From: Pseudomonadota bacterium
GTDB lineage: Bacteria > Pseudomonadota > Gammaproteobacteria > Pseudomonadales > Pseudomonadaceae
Direction: 5' to 3'
Assembly (NCBI GenBank): GCA_023431055.1
Contig: JAEYXX010000163.1
Span: 1-14,911 of the forward strand
DNA length: 14,911 nucleotides
Shown here: one piece after another, positions 7,591 to 14,911 of the stretch
Layout: every line of letters starts with the position of its first letter
Position numbering within the stretch: the stretch's first letter is position 1
Position numbers and translations under genes: made by a program
Notes under the pieces: generated by a model
Databases searched by the model: none
Seen by the model: only the letters and a program-made list of their open reading frames with translations
Told to the model about the DNA's origin: nothing

Positions 7591-8373
7591 ATGACCGTCA
7601 CCATCAAATCCGCCGAAGAAATCGAGAAAATGCGCGTGGCAGGCCGCCTGGCCGCCGAAGTGCTGGAGATGATCGGCGAGCACGTCAAGCCGGGCGTCAC
7701 CACCGAAGAACTGGATCGCATCTGCCATGACTATATCGTCAACGTACAGAAGGCCATCCCCGCCCCGCTCAACTACAAGGGCTTCCCCAAGTCGATCTGC
7801 ACCTCGATCAACCACGTGGTGTGCCATGGCATCCCCAACGACAAGCCATTGAAGGATGGCGACGTGCTGAACATAGACATCACCGTGATCAAGGACGGCT
7901 ACCACGGCGACACCAGCAAGATGTTCATGGTCGGCAAGGTCGCCGAATGGGCCGAGCGCCTGGCCAAGGTCACCCAGGAGTGCATGTATAAAGGTATCGA
8001 ACTGGTCAAGCCGGGTACCCGCCTGGGCGACATCGGCGAAGTGATCCAGAAGCATGCCGAGAAGAACGGTTTCTCCGTGGTCCGCGAATACTGCGGCCAT
8101 GGCATCGGCGCCGTATTCCACGAAGAGCCGCAGGTACTGCACTACGGCAAGGCCGGCACCGGCATGGAGCTCAAGGAAGGCATGACCTTCACCATCGAGC
8201 CGATGATCAATCAGGGCCGCCCGGAAACCCGTCTGCTCGGCGACGGCTGGACCGCCATCACCAAGGACCGCAAGCTTTCCGCGCAATGGGAACACACCGT
8301 ACTGGTCACCGCTGACGGCTACGAGATCCTGACCCTGCGCAGCGACGACACGCTCCCACGCACGTCCGCCTGA
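7591..8373 (+). CDS. map: Methionine aminopeptidase, type I
   Basis: Cytoplasmic metalloenzyme that removes the initiator methionine from nascent proteins when the second residue is small. 260 residues, type I (no insert, no N-terminal zinc extension). The pita-bread active site is complete: H79 in CHGIP, metal ligands D96 (LNID), D107 (HGDTS), H170 (GHGIG), E203 (TIEPM) and E234 (QWEHT), one position lower than the E. coli numbering throughout. The ribosome site GAGAG lies about 9 nt before the ATG. It is divergent from rpsB across the 279-nt control region and lies 60 nt before glnD on the same strand, so the two may share a transcript. Confidence 0.98.
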   Translation: MTVTIKSAEEIEKMRVAGRLAAEVLEMIGEHVKPGVTTEELDRICHDYIVNVQKAIPAPLNYKGFPKSICTSINHVVCHGIPNDKPLKDGDVLNIDITVIKDGYHGDTSKMFMVGKVAEWAERLAKVTQECMYKGIELVKPGTRLGDIGEVIQKHAEKNGFSVVREYCGHGIGAVFHEEPQVLHYGKAGTGMELKEGMTFTIEPMINQGRPETRLLGDGWTAITKDRKLSAQWEHTVLVTADGYEILTLRSDDTLPRTSA

Positions 8374-8433
8374 GCCCAATACCGCAACGGCGCGCGAACG
8401 CACTCTGCGCCCTATATAGAGGAAGGCAATTGC

Positions 8434-11130
8434 ATGCCGCAGATGGACCCCGAACTGTTTGACCGCGGTCAGTTCCAGGCCGAGCTGGCGCTCAAGTCCA
8501 GCCCCATCGCTGCATTCAAGAAGGCCATCCGCAACGCGCGCGAAGTCCTTGATGCGCGCTTTCGCGATGGCCGCGACATTCGCCGCCTGGTCGAGGATCG
8601 CGCCTGGTTCGTCGACCAGATCCTGCAGGAGGCCTGGAAGCGCTTCGCCTGGAGCGAGGACGCTGACATCGCCTTGCTGGCAGTCGGCGGCTACGGCCGC
8701 GGCGAACTGCACCCCTACTCGGATATCGACCTGCTGATCCTGCTGGGCAGCGATGATCACGAGATGTTCCGCGAGCCCATCGAAGGCTTCCTCACCCTGC
8801 TTTGGGATATCGGCCTGGAAGTCGGCCAGAGTGTGCGCTCGGTCGATGAATGCGCCGAAGAGGCGCGCGCCGACCTGACGGTGATCACCAACCTGATGGA
8901 AAGCCGCACCATCGCCGGCCCGGAGCGCCTGCGCCAGCGCATGCAGCAGGTCACCAGCACAGACCAGATGTGGCCGAGCAAGCACTTCTATCAGGCCAAG
9001 CGTGACGAGCGCAGAGCGCGCCACGCCAAGTACAACGACACCGAATACAACCTCGAGCCCAACGTCAAAGGCTCGCCAGGCGGGCTGCGCGACATCCAGA
9101 CCGTGCTCTGGGTCGCTCGCCGCCAGTTCGACACCCTCAACCTGCAAGCCCTGGTCGGCCAGGGCTTTCTGCTGGAGAGCGAATACGCCCTGCTCTCCTC
9201 CAGCCAGGAGTTCCTGTGGAAGGTGCGTTATGCCCTGCACATGCTCGCCGGGCGCGCCGAAGACCGCCTGCTGTTCGATTACCAGGCCAGAATCGCCGCG
9301 CTGTTCGGCTATCAGGACGGCGACGGCAAGCGCAGCATCGAGCACTTCATGCAGAAGTACTACCGCGTGGTCATGGGCATTTCCGAGCTGTCGGACCTGA
9401 TCAACCAGCACTTCGAGGAAGTCATCCTGCGCGCCGGCGAAAGTGGCCCGGCAACGCCATTGAACAGCCGCTTCCAGGTGCGCGACCGCTACATCGAGGT
9501 CACCCACCCGAACGTCTTCAAGCGCACGCCGTTCGCCATCATCGAAATCTTCGTACTAATGGCGCAGCACCCGGAGATCAAGGGCGTACGCGCCGACAGC
9601 ATCCGCCTGCTACGCGACAGCCGCCACCTGATCGATGACGACTTCCGCAAGGACATCCGCAACACCAGCCTGTTCATCGAACTGTTCAAGTGCAAGGAAG
9701 GCATCCACCGCAACCTGCGCAGGATGAACCGCTACGGCATTCTCGGCCGCTACCTGCCGGAGTTCGGCCATATCGTCGGGCAGATGCAGCATGACCTGTT
9801 CCACATCTATACGGTCGATGCGCACACCCTCAACCTGATCAAGCACCTGCGCAAGTTCCGCTGGCCGGAGCTGGCGGAGAAGTTCCCGCTGGCCAGCAAG
9901 CTGATCGACAGGCTGCCCAAACCGGAGCTGATCTACCTCGCCGGCCTCTACCACGACATCGGCAAGGGCCGCGGTGGCGATCACTCCGAACTCGGCGCGG
10001 TAGATGCCGAGGCGTTTGCACGTCGCCATCATCTGCCGGCCTGGGACAGCGCCCTGATCGTCTGGCTGGTGCAGCACCACCTGGTGATGTCCACCACCGC
10101 GCAGCGCAAGGATCTTTCCGACCCGCAGGTGATTCACGATTTCGCCCAGTTCGTCGGCGACCAGACCCACCTGGACTACCTCTACGTGCTGACCGTGGCC
10201 GATATCAACGCCACCAACCCCAGCCTGTGGAATTCCTGGCGCGCCAGCCTGCTGCGCCAGCTCTACACCGAAACCAAGCGCGCCCTGCGCCGCGGCCTGG
10301 AAAACCCGCTGGATCGCGAAGAACAGATTCGCCAGACGCAAAGTGCGGCGCTGGACATCCTGGTGCGCGGCGGTACCGATCCGGACGACGCCGAGCAGCT
10401 ATGGAGCCAGCTCGGCGATGACTACTTCCTGCGCCACACGGCCAGCGACGTGGCCTGGCACACCGATGCCATCCTTCAGCATCCCAACGATGGCGGCCCG
10501 CTGGTGCTGATGAAGGAAACCACCCAACGCGAATTCGAGGGCGGTACGCAGATCTTCATCTACGCACCGGACCAGCACGACTTCTTCGCCGTGACCGTGG
10601 CCGCGATGAGCCAGCTCAACCTGAACATTCACGATGCGCGGATCATCACCTCCACCAGCCAGTTCACCCTGGACACCTATGTGGTGCTGGATGCCGATGG
10701 CGGCTCGATCGGCGACAACCCGGCGCGCATCCAGCAGATCCGCGCCGGCCTGATCGAAGCGCTGAAGAATCCCGACGACTACCCGACCATCATCCAGCGT
10801 CGGGTGCCGCGTCAGCTCAAGCACTTCGCCTTCGCGCCGCAGGTGACCATCCACAACGACGCGCAGCGGCCGGTGACCATCCTCGAGCTGACCGCCCCGG
10901 ACCGCCCCGGACTGCTGGCACGGATCGGACGCATCTTCCTCGAATACGACCTGTCGCTGCAGAACGCCAAGATCGCCACCCTAGGCGAGCGCGTCGAAGA
11001 CGTATTCTTCATTACCGACGACAAGGGCCAGCCGTTGTCCGACCCCGAGTTCTGCGCCCGCCTGCAGGAGGCGATCATCGCCAAGCTCGCCGAGCCAAGC
11101 GCCCCGAGCACGACGCAGATCACCTTCTGA
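8434..11130 (+). CDS. glnD: Bifunctional [protein-PII] uridylyltransferase / uridylyl-removing enzyme
   Basis: Main nitrogen sensor: when glutamine is low it uridylylates PII (GlnB/GlnK), and when glutamine is high it removes UMP, setting glutamine synthetase activity and NtrBC signalling. 898 residues, normal for Pseudomonas (about 900). The nucleotidyltransferase motif [15 protein letters not shown] at residues 85-99 has catalytic D97 and D99. The PII-uridylyltransferase linker domain with [18 protein letters not shown] is near 205-222. The HD hydrolase domain has H507-D508 in [16 protein letters not shown]. Two C-terminal ACT glutamine-sensing domains start near 697 ([16 protein letters not shown]) and 814 ([19 protein letters not shown]). 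The ATG at 8434 has a strong ribosome site, GAGGAAGG, 7 nt upstream, which favours it over the ATG at codon 4. All domains intact. Confidence 0.99.
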   Translation: MPQMDPELFDRGQFQAELALKSSPIAAFKKAIRNAREVLDARFRDGRDIRRLVEDRAWFVDQILQEAWKRFAWSEDADIALLAVGGYGRGELHPYSDIDLLILLGSDDHEMFREPIEGFLTLLWDIGLEVGQSVRSVDECAEEARADLTVITNLMESRTIAGPERLRQRMQQVTSTDQMWPSKHFYQAKRDERRARHAKYNDTEYNLEPNVKGSPGGLRDIQTVLWVARRQFDTLNLQALVGQGFLLESEYALLSSSQEFLWKVRYALHMLAGRAEDRLLFDYQARIAALFGYQDGDGKRSIEHFMQKYYRVVMGISELSDLINQHFEEVILRAGESGPATPLNSRFQVRDRYIEVTHPNVFKRTPFAIIEIFVLMAQHPEIKGVRADSIRLLRDSRHLIDDDFRKDIRNTSLFIELFKCKEGIHRNLRRMNRYGILGRYLPEFGHIVGQMQHDLFHIYTVDAHTLNLIKHLRKFRWPELAEKFPLASKLIDRLPKPELIYLAGLYHDIGKGRGGDHSELGAVDAEAFARRHHLPAWDSALIVWLVQHHLVMSTTAQRKDLSDPQVIHDFAQFVGDQTHLDYLYVLTVADINATNPSLWNSWRASLLRQLYTETKRALRRGLENPLDREEQIRQTQSAALDILVRGGTDPDDAEQLWSQLGDDYFLRHTASDVAWHTDAILQHPNDGGPLVLMKETTQREFEGGTQIFIYAPDQHDFFAVTVAAMSQLNLNIHDARIITSTSQFTLDTYVVLDADGGSIGDNPARIQQIRAGLIEALKNPDDYPTIIQRRVPRQLKHFAFAPQVTIHNDAQRPVTILELTAPDRPGLLARIGRIFLEYDLSLQNAKIATLGERVEDVFFITDDKGQPLSDPEFCARLQEAIIAKLAEPSAPSTTQITF

Positions 11131-11137
11131 GCCGTAC

Positions 11138-11159
11138 GGATGCGGCGGGCGTCGCATCC
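11138..11159. terminator. Hairpin in the glnD / chemoreceptor convergent gap
   Basis: GGATGCG (11138-11144) and CGCATCC (11153-11159) form a 7-bp stem with an 8-nt loop, plus a G-T wobble, in the 39-nt gap between the two convergent stops. There is no T tract on either strand, so it may stop transcription only weakly or protect mRNA ends in both directions. Confidence 0.45.
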
Positions 11160-11169
11160 AGGGCAGGCT

Positions 11170-13062
11170 TTAGATCCTGAAGCTGTCGACCAGCTGCTTG
11201 AGACGCCCGACCTGCTGGTCCAGCTCGGTACAGGCACTGAGGCTGGCATGCAGGTTGCGCACGCCGTCCTGGTTCAGCGTGTTGATCTCGGTGATGTCCA
11301 TGTTCAGGCTCTCGATCACCGAAGTCTGCTCCTCGGTAGCGGTCGCAACCGACTGGTTCATGCCGTCGATCTCGCCGATGCGCCGGGTCACGCCGCGCAG
11401 ATTCTCGCCGGCCTGCCCGCCGATGCGCACGCTGTCATCGCTGAAGCGCCGGCTCTCGGCCATGGTCGCCACGGCGTCACGGGCGCCAGCCTGCAACTGT
11501 TCGATCATCTGCTGAATCTCCAGCGCCGAACTCTGCGTACGCTGCGCCAGGTTGCGTACCTCATCGGCGACCACGGCGAAACCGCGTCCGGCCTCACCGG
11601 CACGCGCCGCTTCGATGGCGGCGTTGAGCGCGAGCAGGTTGGTCTGCTCGGATATACCCTTGATCACGTCGAGAATCTGGCCGATGTCGTTGCTCTTCTC
11701 ACTGAGCAGCTCGATATGCCGGCCGGACGCCTGGATCTTTTCCGACAGCTCCCCCATCGAACTCAGGGTACGTTCCACCATGCCCTGGCCTTCCTCGGCG
11801 TCACGGCGCGCATCACTGGCCTGCACGGAAGCATCGGCAGCATTGCGCGCGATCTCCTGGGCGGCTGCACCGAGCTCGTTGATCGCGGCGGCGACGCTGT
11901 CGGTGCGCGCGGCCTGTTCACTGGAGTTACCCATGGAGGCATTGGACGCCTGCACCACGGTGCTGACCCGTGCATGCACCTCGCGGGTCGCGGAGGCCAC
12001 TTCGCGGATGGATTCGTGAATACGCTCGACGAAGCGGTTGAAGGCCCCCGCCAACTCACCGAACTCGTCGCCGGAGGCGATCGTCAGGCGCTGGGTCAGG
12101 TCCCCCTCACCTTCGGCGATGCCACCCATGGCATGGCTCATCACGTGCAGAGGACGCAGCAGGATACGGATCAGCGCGCCGAGCAGGATGAGGATGGCGA
12201 CCACACCGACGACCGTGACCATCAGCGCGGAAACGCGAAACTCCCTGAGCGCGGCGAATGCCTTGCCTTCATCGACGGACAGGCCGACGTACCAGCGCAC
12301 CCCAGCCAGCCCCTGCACCGGCAGGAAGGTGACCAGGCGAGCGCTGCCATCGATGGACGAAGCACCTTGCAGATCGGACTGCAGACGCGGCGCACCACCG
12401 GGGAACGCTTCGGCGAGGGTCTTGAGCACCAGGCTCTTGTCCGGATGCACCAGCACCGTGCCCTGCTCGTCGACCAGGAACGCATAGCCCAGGCCGCCGA
12501 GGTCGAAGGAATTGAGGATGTCGTCGATCGTCTGCAGCTTCAGGTCGCCGCCGACCACGCCTTGCAGCGCGCCACCGGAGCTGACCGGCCGGGTGATGGT
12601 AATCAGCAGACCATCACGCGGATCGGCCGCCAGATAGGGCGCCGTCAGCCCCGGGCCGCTGCTGCCCTGCGCACTCTTGTACCAGGGACGCTGACGCGGG
12701 TCGTAACCGGCCGGCAACTCGCTGGCTGGGAACTGGGTATAGGTGCCGTCAGCCTGGCCGTAGTAGGCATAAAGGAAGGCCGAGGCGATGCTGCGATGCT
12801 GCAGGTTGCGGCGCAGTGGTTCGGGCGAGCTGTCGTCCTGGACGGATTCGGCGAGGTTATCCAGCAACTGCATGCGCCCATCGAGCCAGTGCTGGATGTT
12901 GCCAGTGGAGACGATTCCTACATCGTTCAGATAGTTGGACAGATTGTCGCGGATCGCATTGCGTTGCAGGTAATCGTTATACAAGGCAAATGACGCGAAA
13001 GCCGCGATGACCACCAGGGAAGCAGCCAGCATGATCTTGTGACTGAACTTGAGGGTGCGCAT
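11170..13062 (-). CDS. Methyl-accepting chemotaxis protein, PctA/PctB/PctC type (dCache amino-acid receptor)
   Basis: Transmembrane chemoreceptor that reports ligand binding to CheA/CheW. From the ATG at 13062 it has 630 residues, almost equal to P. aeruginosa PctA (about 629), and looks closely similar along its whole length. TM1 about 10-28 follows [10 protein letters not shown]; a periplasmic double-Cache domain spans about 30-275; TM2 about 277-300; HAMP about 301-355; the signalling hairpin tip is at 470-506 with [19 protein letters not shown]. Residues that bind the amino-acid backbone in PctA-like receptors appear kept: Y120, R125, W127, Y128, Y143, D173. It ends LVDSFRI, with no CheR/CheB-docking pentapeptide. 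The frame is open to 13146, but that extension would begin upstream of the FliA promoter at 13107-13133, so 13062 is the start. The gene is convergent with glnD and divergent from dapC. Exact ligand range is unknown. Confidence 0.95.
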   Translation of the reverse strand: MRTLKFSHKIMLAASLVVIAAFASFALYNDYLQRNAIRDNLSNYLNDVGIVSTGNIQHWLDGRMQLLDNLAESVQDDSSPEPLRRNLQHRSIASAFLYAYYGQADGTYTQFPASELPAGYDPRQRPWYKSAQGSSGPGLTAPYLAADPRDGLLITITRPVSSGGALQGVVGGDLKLQTIDDILNSFDLGGLGYAFLVDEQGTVLVHPDKSLVLKTLAEAFPGGAPRLQSDLQGASSIDGSARLVTFLPVQGLAGVRWYVGLSVDEGKAFAALREFRVSALMVTVVGVVAILILLGALIRILLRPLHVMSHAMGGIAEGEGDLTQRLTIASGDEFGELAGAFNRFVERIHESIREVASATREVHARVSTVVQASNASMGNSSEQAARTDSVAAAINELGAAAQEIARNAADASVQASDARRDAEEGQGMVERTLSSMGELSEKIQASGRHIELLSEKSNDIGQILDVIKGISEQTNLLALNAAIEAARAGEAGRGFAVVADEVRNLAQRTQSSALEIQQMIEQLQAGARDAVATMAESRRFSDDSVRIGGQAGENLRGVTRRIGEIDGMNQSVATATEEQTSVIESLNMDITEINTLNQDGVRNLHASLSACTELDQQVGRLKQLVDSFRI

Positions 13063-13106
13063 GGAGAGAACTCGCCGTAAGAAGGGATGAACGGGTGACA
13101 TGAGGA

Positions 13107-13133
13107 TTATCGGCTGAACGCGCGCTGTCTTGA
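13107..13133 (-). promoter_or_regulatory. Sigma-28 (FliA) promoter of the chemoreceptor gene
   Basis: On the minus strand TCAAG (13129-13133) is followed after exactly 14 nt by GCCGATAA (13107-13114). This fits the flagellar sigma-28 consensus TAAAG, three bases, N11, GCCGATAA, with a full -10 match and one mismatch in the -35 core. The transcript would start near 13100, leaving about 38 nt to the ATG at 13062. It places the receptor in the late flagellar/chemotaxis regulon, as expected for an MCP. Confidence 0.85.
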
Positions 13134-13148
13134 GCTGCACCGGCATCG

Positions 13149-13164
13149 GTTTAGCGACCTAAAC
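13149..13164. promoter_or_regulatory. 16-nt inverted repeat between chemoreceptor and dapC
   Basis: GTTTAGCGACCTAAAC has perfect 6-bp arms (GTTTAG/CTAAAC) around a 4-nt spacer. It sits 15 nt upstream of the FliA -35 and about 40 nt before the possible dapC promoter, the position expected of an operator for a dimeric regulator. No known consensus is recognised. Confidence 0.3.
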
Positions 13165-13191
13165 AGATGGAAAACGGACGGACAAAGGGAA

Positions 13192-13220
13192 TTTCCCCAA
13201 AGGGCCTGCCGTGCTAGTGT
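13192..13220 (+). promoter_or_regulatory. Possible dapC promoter
   Basis: TGCTAGTGT (13212-13220) is a TGn-extended -10 with TAGTGT; 17 nt upstream is TTTCCC (13192-13197), a weak -35. The start would be near 13227, giving a leader of about 37 nt. Only moderately convincing; the -35 shares bases with a short GGGAA/TTCCC palindrome (13187-13197). Confidence 0.3.
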
Positions 13221-13263
13221 CGCCAGCTTTGTCGCCGCCTCACAAAGGACCCGTCGGATCATC

Positions 13264-14460
13264 ATGAACCACGCCCTCGCCCAGTTGCAGCCCTACCCGT
13301 TCGAAAAGCTCCGCGCCCTGCTCGGCGGCGTGCAACCTGCCGCCGACCGCTCGCCCATCGCCCTGTCGATCGGCGAGCCCAAGCACCGCTCACCGGACTT
13401 CGTCGGCCAGGCCCTGACCGCCAACCTCGACAAGCTGGCGGTGTATCCCACCACCCTTGGCCTGCCCGAACTGCGCCAGAGCATTGCCAACTGGTGCGAA
13501 CGCCGTTTCGGCGTGCCGGCAGGCTGGCTGGATGCCGCGCGCCACGTGCTGCCGGTCAACGGTACGCGCGAGGCGCTGTTCGCCTTTACCCAGACGGTGG
13601 TCGACCGTAACGCCAAGGGTCTGGTGGTCAGCCCCAATCCCTTCTATCAGATCTATGAAGGCGCTGCGTTCCTTGCCGGTGCCGAGCCGCACTATCTGCC
13701 GTGCCTGGAAGCCCACGGCTTCAACCCGGACTTCGATGCGGTGCCAACCGAGGTCTGGCAGCGCTGCCAGATTCTCTTCCTCTGCTCGCCGGGCAACCCC
13801 ACTGGCGCGCTGATCCCGGTGGCAACGCTGAAGAAGCTGATCGCTCTGGCCGACGAGCATGACTTCGTCATCGCCGCCGACGAGTGCTACAGCGAGCTGT
13901 ATTTCGACGAGGACGCGCCGCCACCCGGCCTGCTCAGCGCCTGCGCCGAGCTGGGGCGCAGCGATTTCAAACGCTGTGTGGTATTTCACAGCCTGTCCAA
14001 GCGCTCCAACCTGCCAGGCCTGCGTTCGGGCTTCGTTGCCGGCGACGCCGATATCCTCAAGCAATTTTTGCTGTACCGCACCTACCATGGCTGCGCCATG
14101 CCGGTACAAACCCAGCTGGCCAGCGTCGCCGCCTGGAACGACGAAGCGCACGTGCGCGCCAACCGCGACCTGTACCGCGAGAAGTTCGATGCAGTGCTGA
14201 AGATTCTGGCCCCGGTCATGGACGTGCAGCGCCCGGACGGCGGCTTCTATCTGTGGGCACGCACGCCGGGTGACGACACCCTGTTCACCCGCGACCTGTT
14301 CGCCGCCGAACACGTGACCGTGGTGCCGGGTTCGTACCTGTCGCGCGAGGTCGATGGCGTCAACCCGGGCGCCGGCCGCGTACGCATGGCGCTGGTCGCT
14401 CCCCTGGCCGAATGCATCGAAGCCGCCGAACGCATCGCCCGTTTCATTCGCGGCGCCTGA
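13264..14460 (+). CDS. dapC: N-succinyl-L,L-diaminopimelate aminotransferase
   Basis: PLP enzyme of fold type I (class I/II aminotransferase) that transfers an amino group from glutamate to N-succinyl-2-amino-6-ketopimelate in lysine and meso-DAP synthesis. 398 residues. Motifs: SIGEPKHRSP near 35-44, NPFYQIYEG near 125-133, SPGNPTG at 175-181 with PLP-contact N178, AADECYSELYF with D206 and Y209, SLSKRSNLPGLRSGF with the Schiff-base K246 and R254, and C-terminal R in GRVRMAL for the carboxylate. The start MNHALxxLQPYPFEKLRALL is typical; an AAAGGA lies 14 nt upstream, rather far, so initiation may be modest. Assignment to DapC rather than another aspartate-type aminotransferase rests on overall similarity and its place near glnD, as in P. 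aeruginosa, where DapC is known. Confidence 0.93.
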   Translation: MNHALAQLQPYPFEKLRALLGGVQPAADRSPIALSIGEPKHRSPDFVGQALTANLDKLAVYPTTLGLPELRQSIANWCERRFGVPAGWLDAARHVLPVNGTREALFAFTQTVVDRNAKGLVVSPNPFYQIYEGAAFLAGAEPHYLPCLEAHGFNPDFDAVPTEVWQRCQILFLCSPGNPTGALIPVATLKKLIALADEHDFVIAADECYSELYFDEDAPPPGLLSACAELGRSDFKRCVVFHSLSKRSNLPGLRSGFVAGDADILKQFLLYRTYHGCAMPVQTQLASVAAWNDEAHVRANRDLYREKFDAVLKILAPVMDVQRPDGGFYLWARTPGDDTLFTRDLFAAEHVTVVPGSYLSREVDGVNPGAGRVRMALVAPLAECIEAAERIARFIRGA

Positions 14461-14485
14461 AGCCCTCTATAGTCGTGGCTAAAGC

Positions 14486-14515
14486 CCCTCCCCCAGGAAC
14501 CTGGCATACGGAGGG
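14486..14515. other. Nested hairpin after dapC
   Basis: CCCTCC (14486-14491) pairs with GGAGGG (14510-14515), enclosing a small CCAG/CTGG hairpin. It lies 26 nt past the dapC stop, in the convergent gap with the antiporter gene, but has no T tract. It may act as a weak terminator or belong to the repeat element that follows. Confidence 0.35.
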
Positions 14516-14523
14516 CCTGAGCC

Positions 14524-14608
14524 CGTAGGACGGGTGCAACCCGCCCCCTGCCCGCTGCCGAGGCAGGGCCCGGCGGATTGTTCGCTTCGCGCCTGAATCC
14601 GCCCTACG
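14524..14608. repeat. Multi-hairpin repeat-like element (about 85 nt)
   Basis: Bounded by CGTAG (14524-14528) and CTACG (14604-14608), which pair. Inside are three hairpins in series: CGGGT/ACCCG (14531-14543), CCCTGCC/GGCAGGG (14546-14568, 9-nt loop) and GGCGGATT/AATCCGCC (14572-14603, 16-nt loop). The drawing is cloverleaf-like. The end sequence (CGTAGGGCGGATT on the minus strand) resembles dispersed intergenic repeats I recall from Pseudomonas genomes. It has no coding potential and no tRNA signature (no T-loop GTTCGA at the right place, no CCA-type acceptor). Placed between convergent genes, it could also help terminate both. Confidence 0.6.
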
Positions 14609-14624
14609 AATGAACGCAGGCGCC

Positions 14625-14911
14625 TCAGCTATTGTGTAGACGCGCCTCGGCGATATCCAGATCGCGCAGAATTTCGGTCAGCATGTCGTCATCCAGCTCG
14701 TTGTCCTTACGCATGCGGTACAGCTCCAGCCGCTGAGTGCGCAGTGCCTGTAGACGCAGACGGTACTCCAGACGATCCACTTCGCGCTGCTGCTCCCGCG
14801 ACTCCTCGCCGTCGCGGGCACGCTCGAGCAGGTCGCGGTATTCGCTCATCAGCCGGGCCTTGACCTCCGCCGAGGAAATCGCGCCCTCGGCATTGGCCGC
14901 GCGCTCGTCCT
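14625..14911 (-). CDS. C-terminal end of a probable CPA1-family Na+/H+ antiporter (5' part beyond window)
   Basis: The frame is open from the right edge to the TGA at 14625, giving 95 codons. All of it is a charged, soluble, helix-forming tail: a segment with ERARDGEESREQ, then RLEYRLRLQALRTQRLELY, then RMRKDNELDDDMLTEILRDLDIAEARL. Leu/Arg/Glu-rich tails of the form RLELYRLR...IDD..L..L.RELDLAEARL are typical of the cytoplasmic end of bacterial CPA1 (NhaP/YjcE-like) sodium/proton exchangers. P. aeruginosa, as I recall, has an annotated sodium/hydrogen antiporter next to dapC, which supports the call. The internal ATG at 14849 is not taken as a start because the same frame continues with the same character upstream. 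No membrane segment is inside the window, so the transport role is inferred. Confidence 0.7.
   Translation of the reverse strand, partial: DERAANAEGAISSAEVKARLMSEYRDLLERARDGEESREQQREVDRLEYRLRLQALRTQRLELYRMRKDNELDDDMLTEILRDLDIAEARLHNS

Noticed and set aside
8413..8418. TATATA before glnD as a promoter -10
   Set aside because: It abuts the ribosome site, so a transcript starting there would lose it; no -35 is visible. More likely chance or read-through from map.
7453..9507. 684-residue minus-strand open frame antisense to map and glnD
   Set aside because: Low-complexity Ala/Val/Asp/Gly/His composition typical of the reverse frame of GC-rich genes; map and glnD are certain.
11140..12993. 617-residue plus-strand open frame antisense to the chemoreceptor
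   Set aside because: No known domain; the minus-strand receptor is unambiguous.
13063..13146. 28-residue N-terminal extension of the chemoreceptor
   Set aside because: It lies over and upstream of the FliA promoter and has no counterpart in PctA-like receptors, which begin at MxxLKFSHKI.
13390..14313. 307-residue minus-strand open frame antisense to dapC
   Set aside because: Reverse shadow of a certain aminotransferase gene.
14524..14608. tRNA or tRNA-like gene
   Set aside because: Although the fold is cloverleaf-like, arm lengths are wrong and there is no anticodon stem or T-loop consensus.
1..14911. An undescribed multi-gene system
   Set aside because: Every full gene is a recognised housekeeping or chemotaxis family in expected order; no cluster of unknown genes is present.

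Overview
The window is a stretch of gammaproteobacterial core chromosome, almost certainly Pseudomonas. GC is high, every recognisable protein resembles its P. aeruginosa counterpart from memory, and the gene order is the classic dapC - glnD - map | rpsB - tsf - pyrH - frr - uppS - cdsA - dxr - rseP neighbourhood. No database search was possible; all names rest on visible motifs, length and synteny.

Left half (1-7311, all minus strand): one dense, partly translationally coupled run. Read in transcription order it is rpsB (S2), tsf (EF-Ts), pyrH (UMP kinase), frr (ribosome recycling factor), uppS (undecaprenyl-PP synthase), cdsA (CDP-diacylglycerol synthase), dxr (MEP-pathway reductoisomerase) and rseP (site-2 protease, cut by the left window edge). 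It links translation, nucleotide supply, isoprenoid and undecaprenyl carrier synthesis, phospholipid synthesis and the envelope stress response. Gene joints are overlaps (pyrH/frr ATGA, uppS/cdsA TAATG, cdsA/dxr GTGA) except around tsf, which is flanked by hairpins that probably tune its level: a terminator-like hairpin between rpsB and tsf, and another between tsf and pyrH.

Centre (7312-7590): a 279-bp divergent control region. It holds a structured rpsB leader, two candidate extended -10 promoters pointing outward (rpsB to the left, map to the right), and between them a 7-nt-periodic repeat array with a 13-bp inverted repeat.

Right half: map (methionine aminopeptidase) and glnD (PII uridylyltransferase) on the plus strand; then a convergent minus-strand PctA-type chemoreceptor gene with a well-formed sigma-28 (FliA) promoter; then divergent plus-strand dapC (succinyl-DAP aminotransferase). 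In P. aeruginosa PAO1, as I remember it, glnD and dapC are neighbours, so the chemoreceptor looks like a lineage-specific insertion. Downstream of dapC lies an approximately 85-nt multi-hairpin repeat-like element, then the 3' end of a probable CPA1 Na+/H+ antiporter that runs off the right edge.

No stretch over 300 bp lacks a gene. I saw no tRNA or rRNA gene, CRISPR array, transposase, phage gene, or anything that looks like an undescribed multi-gene system. The interesting signals are small: the heptad array, the repeat after dapC, the chemoreceptor insertion with its flagellar promoter, the rpsB leader fold and a few intergenic palindromes.
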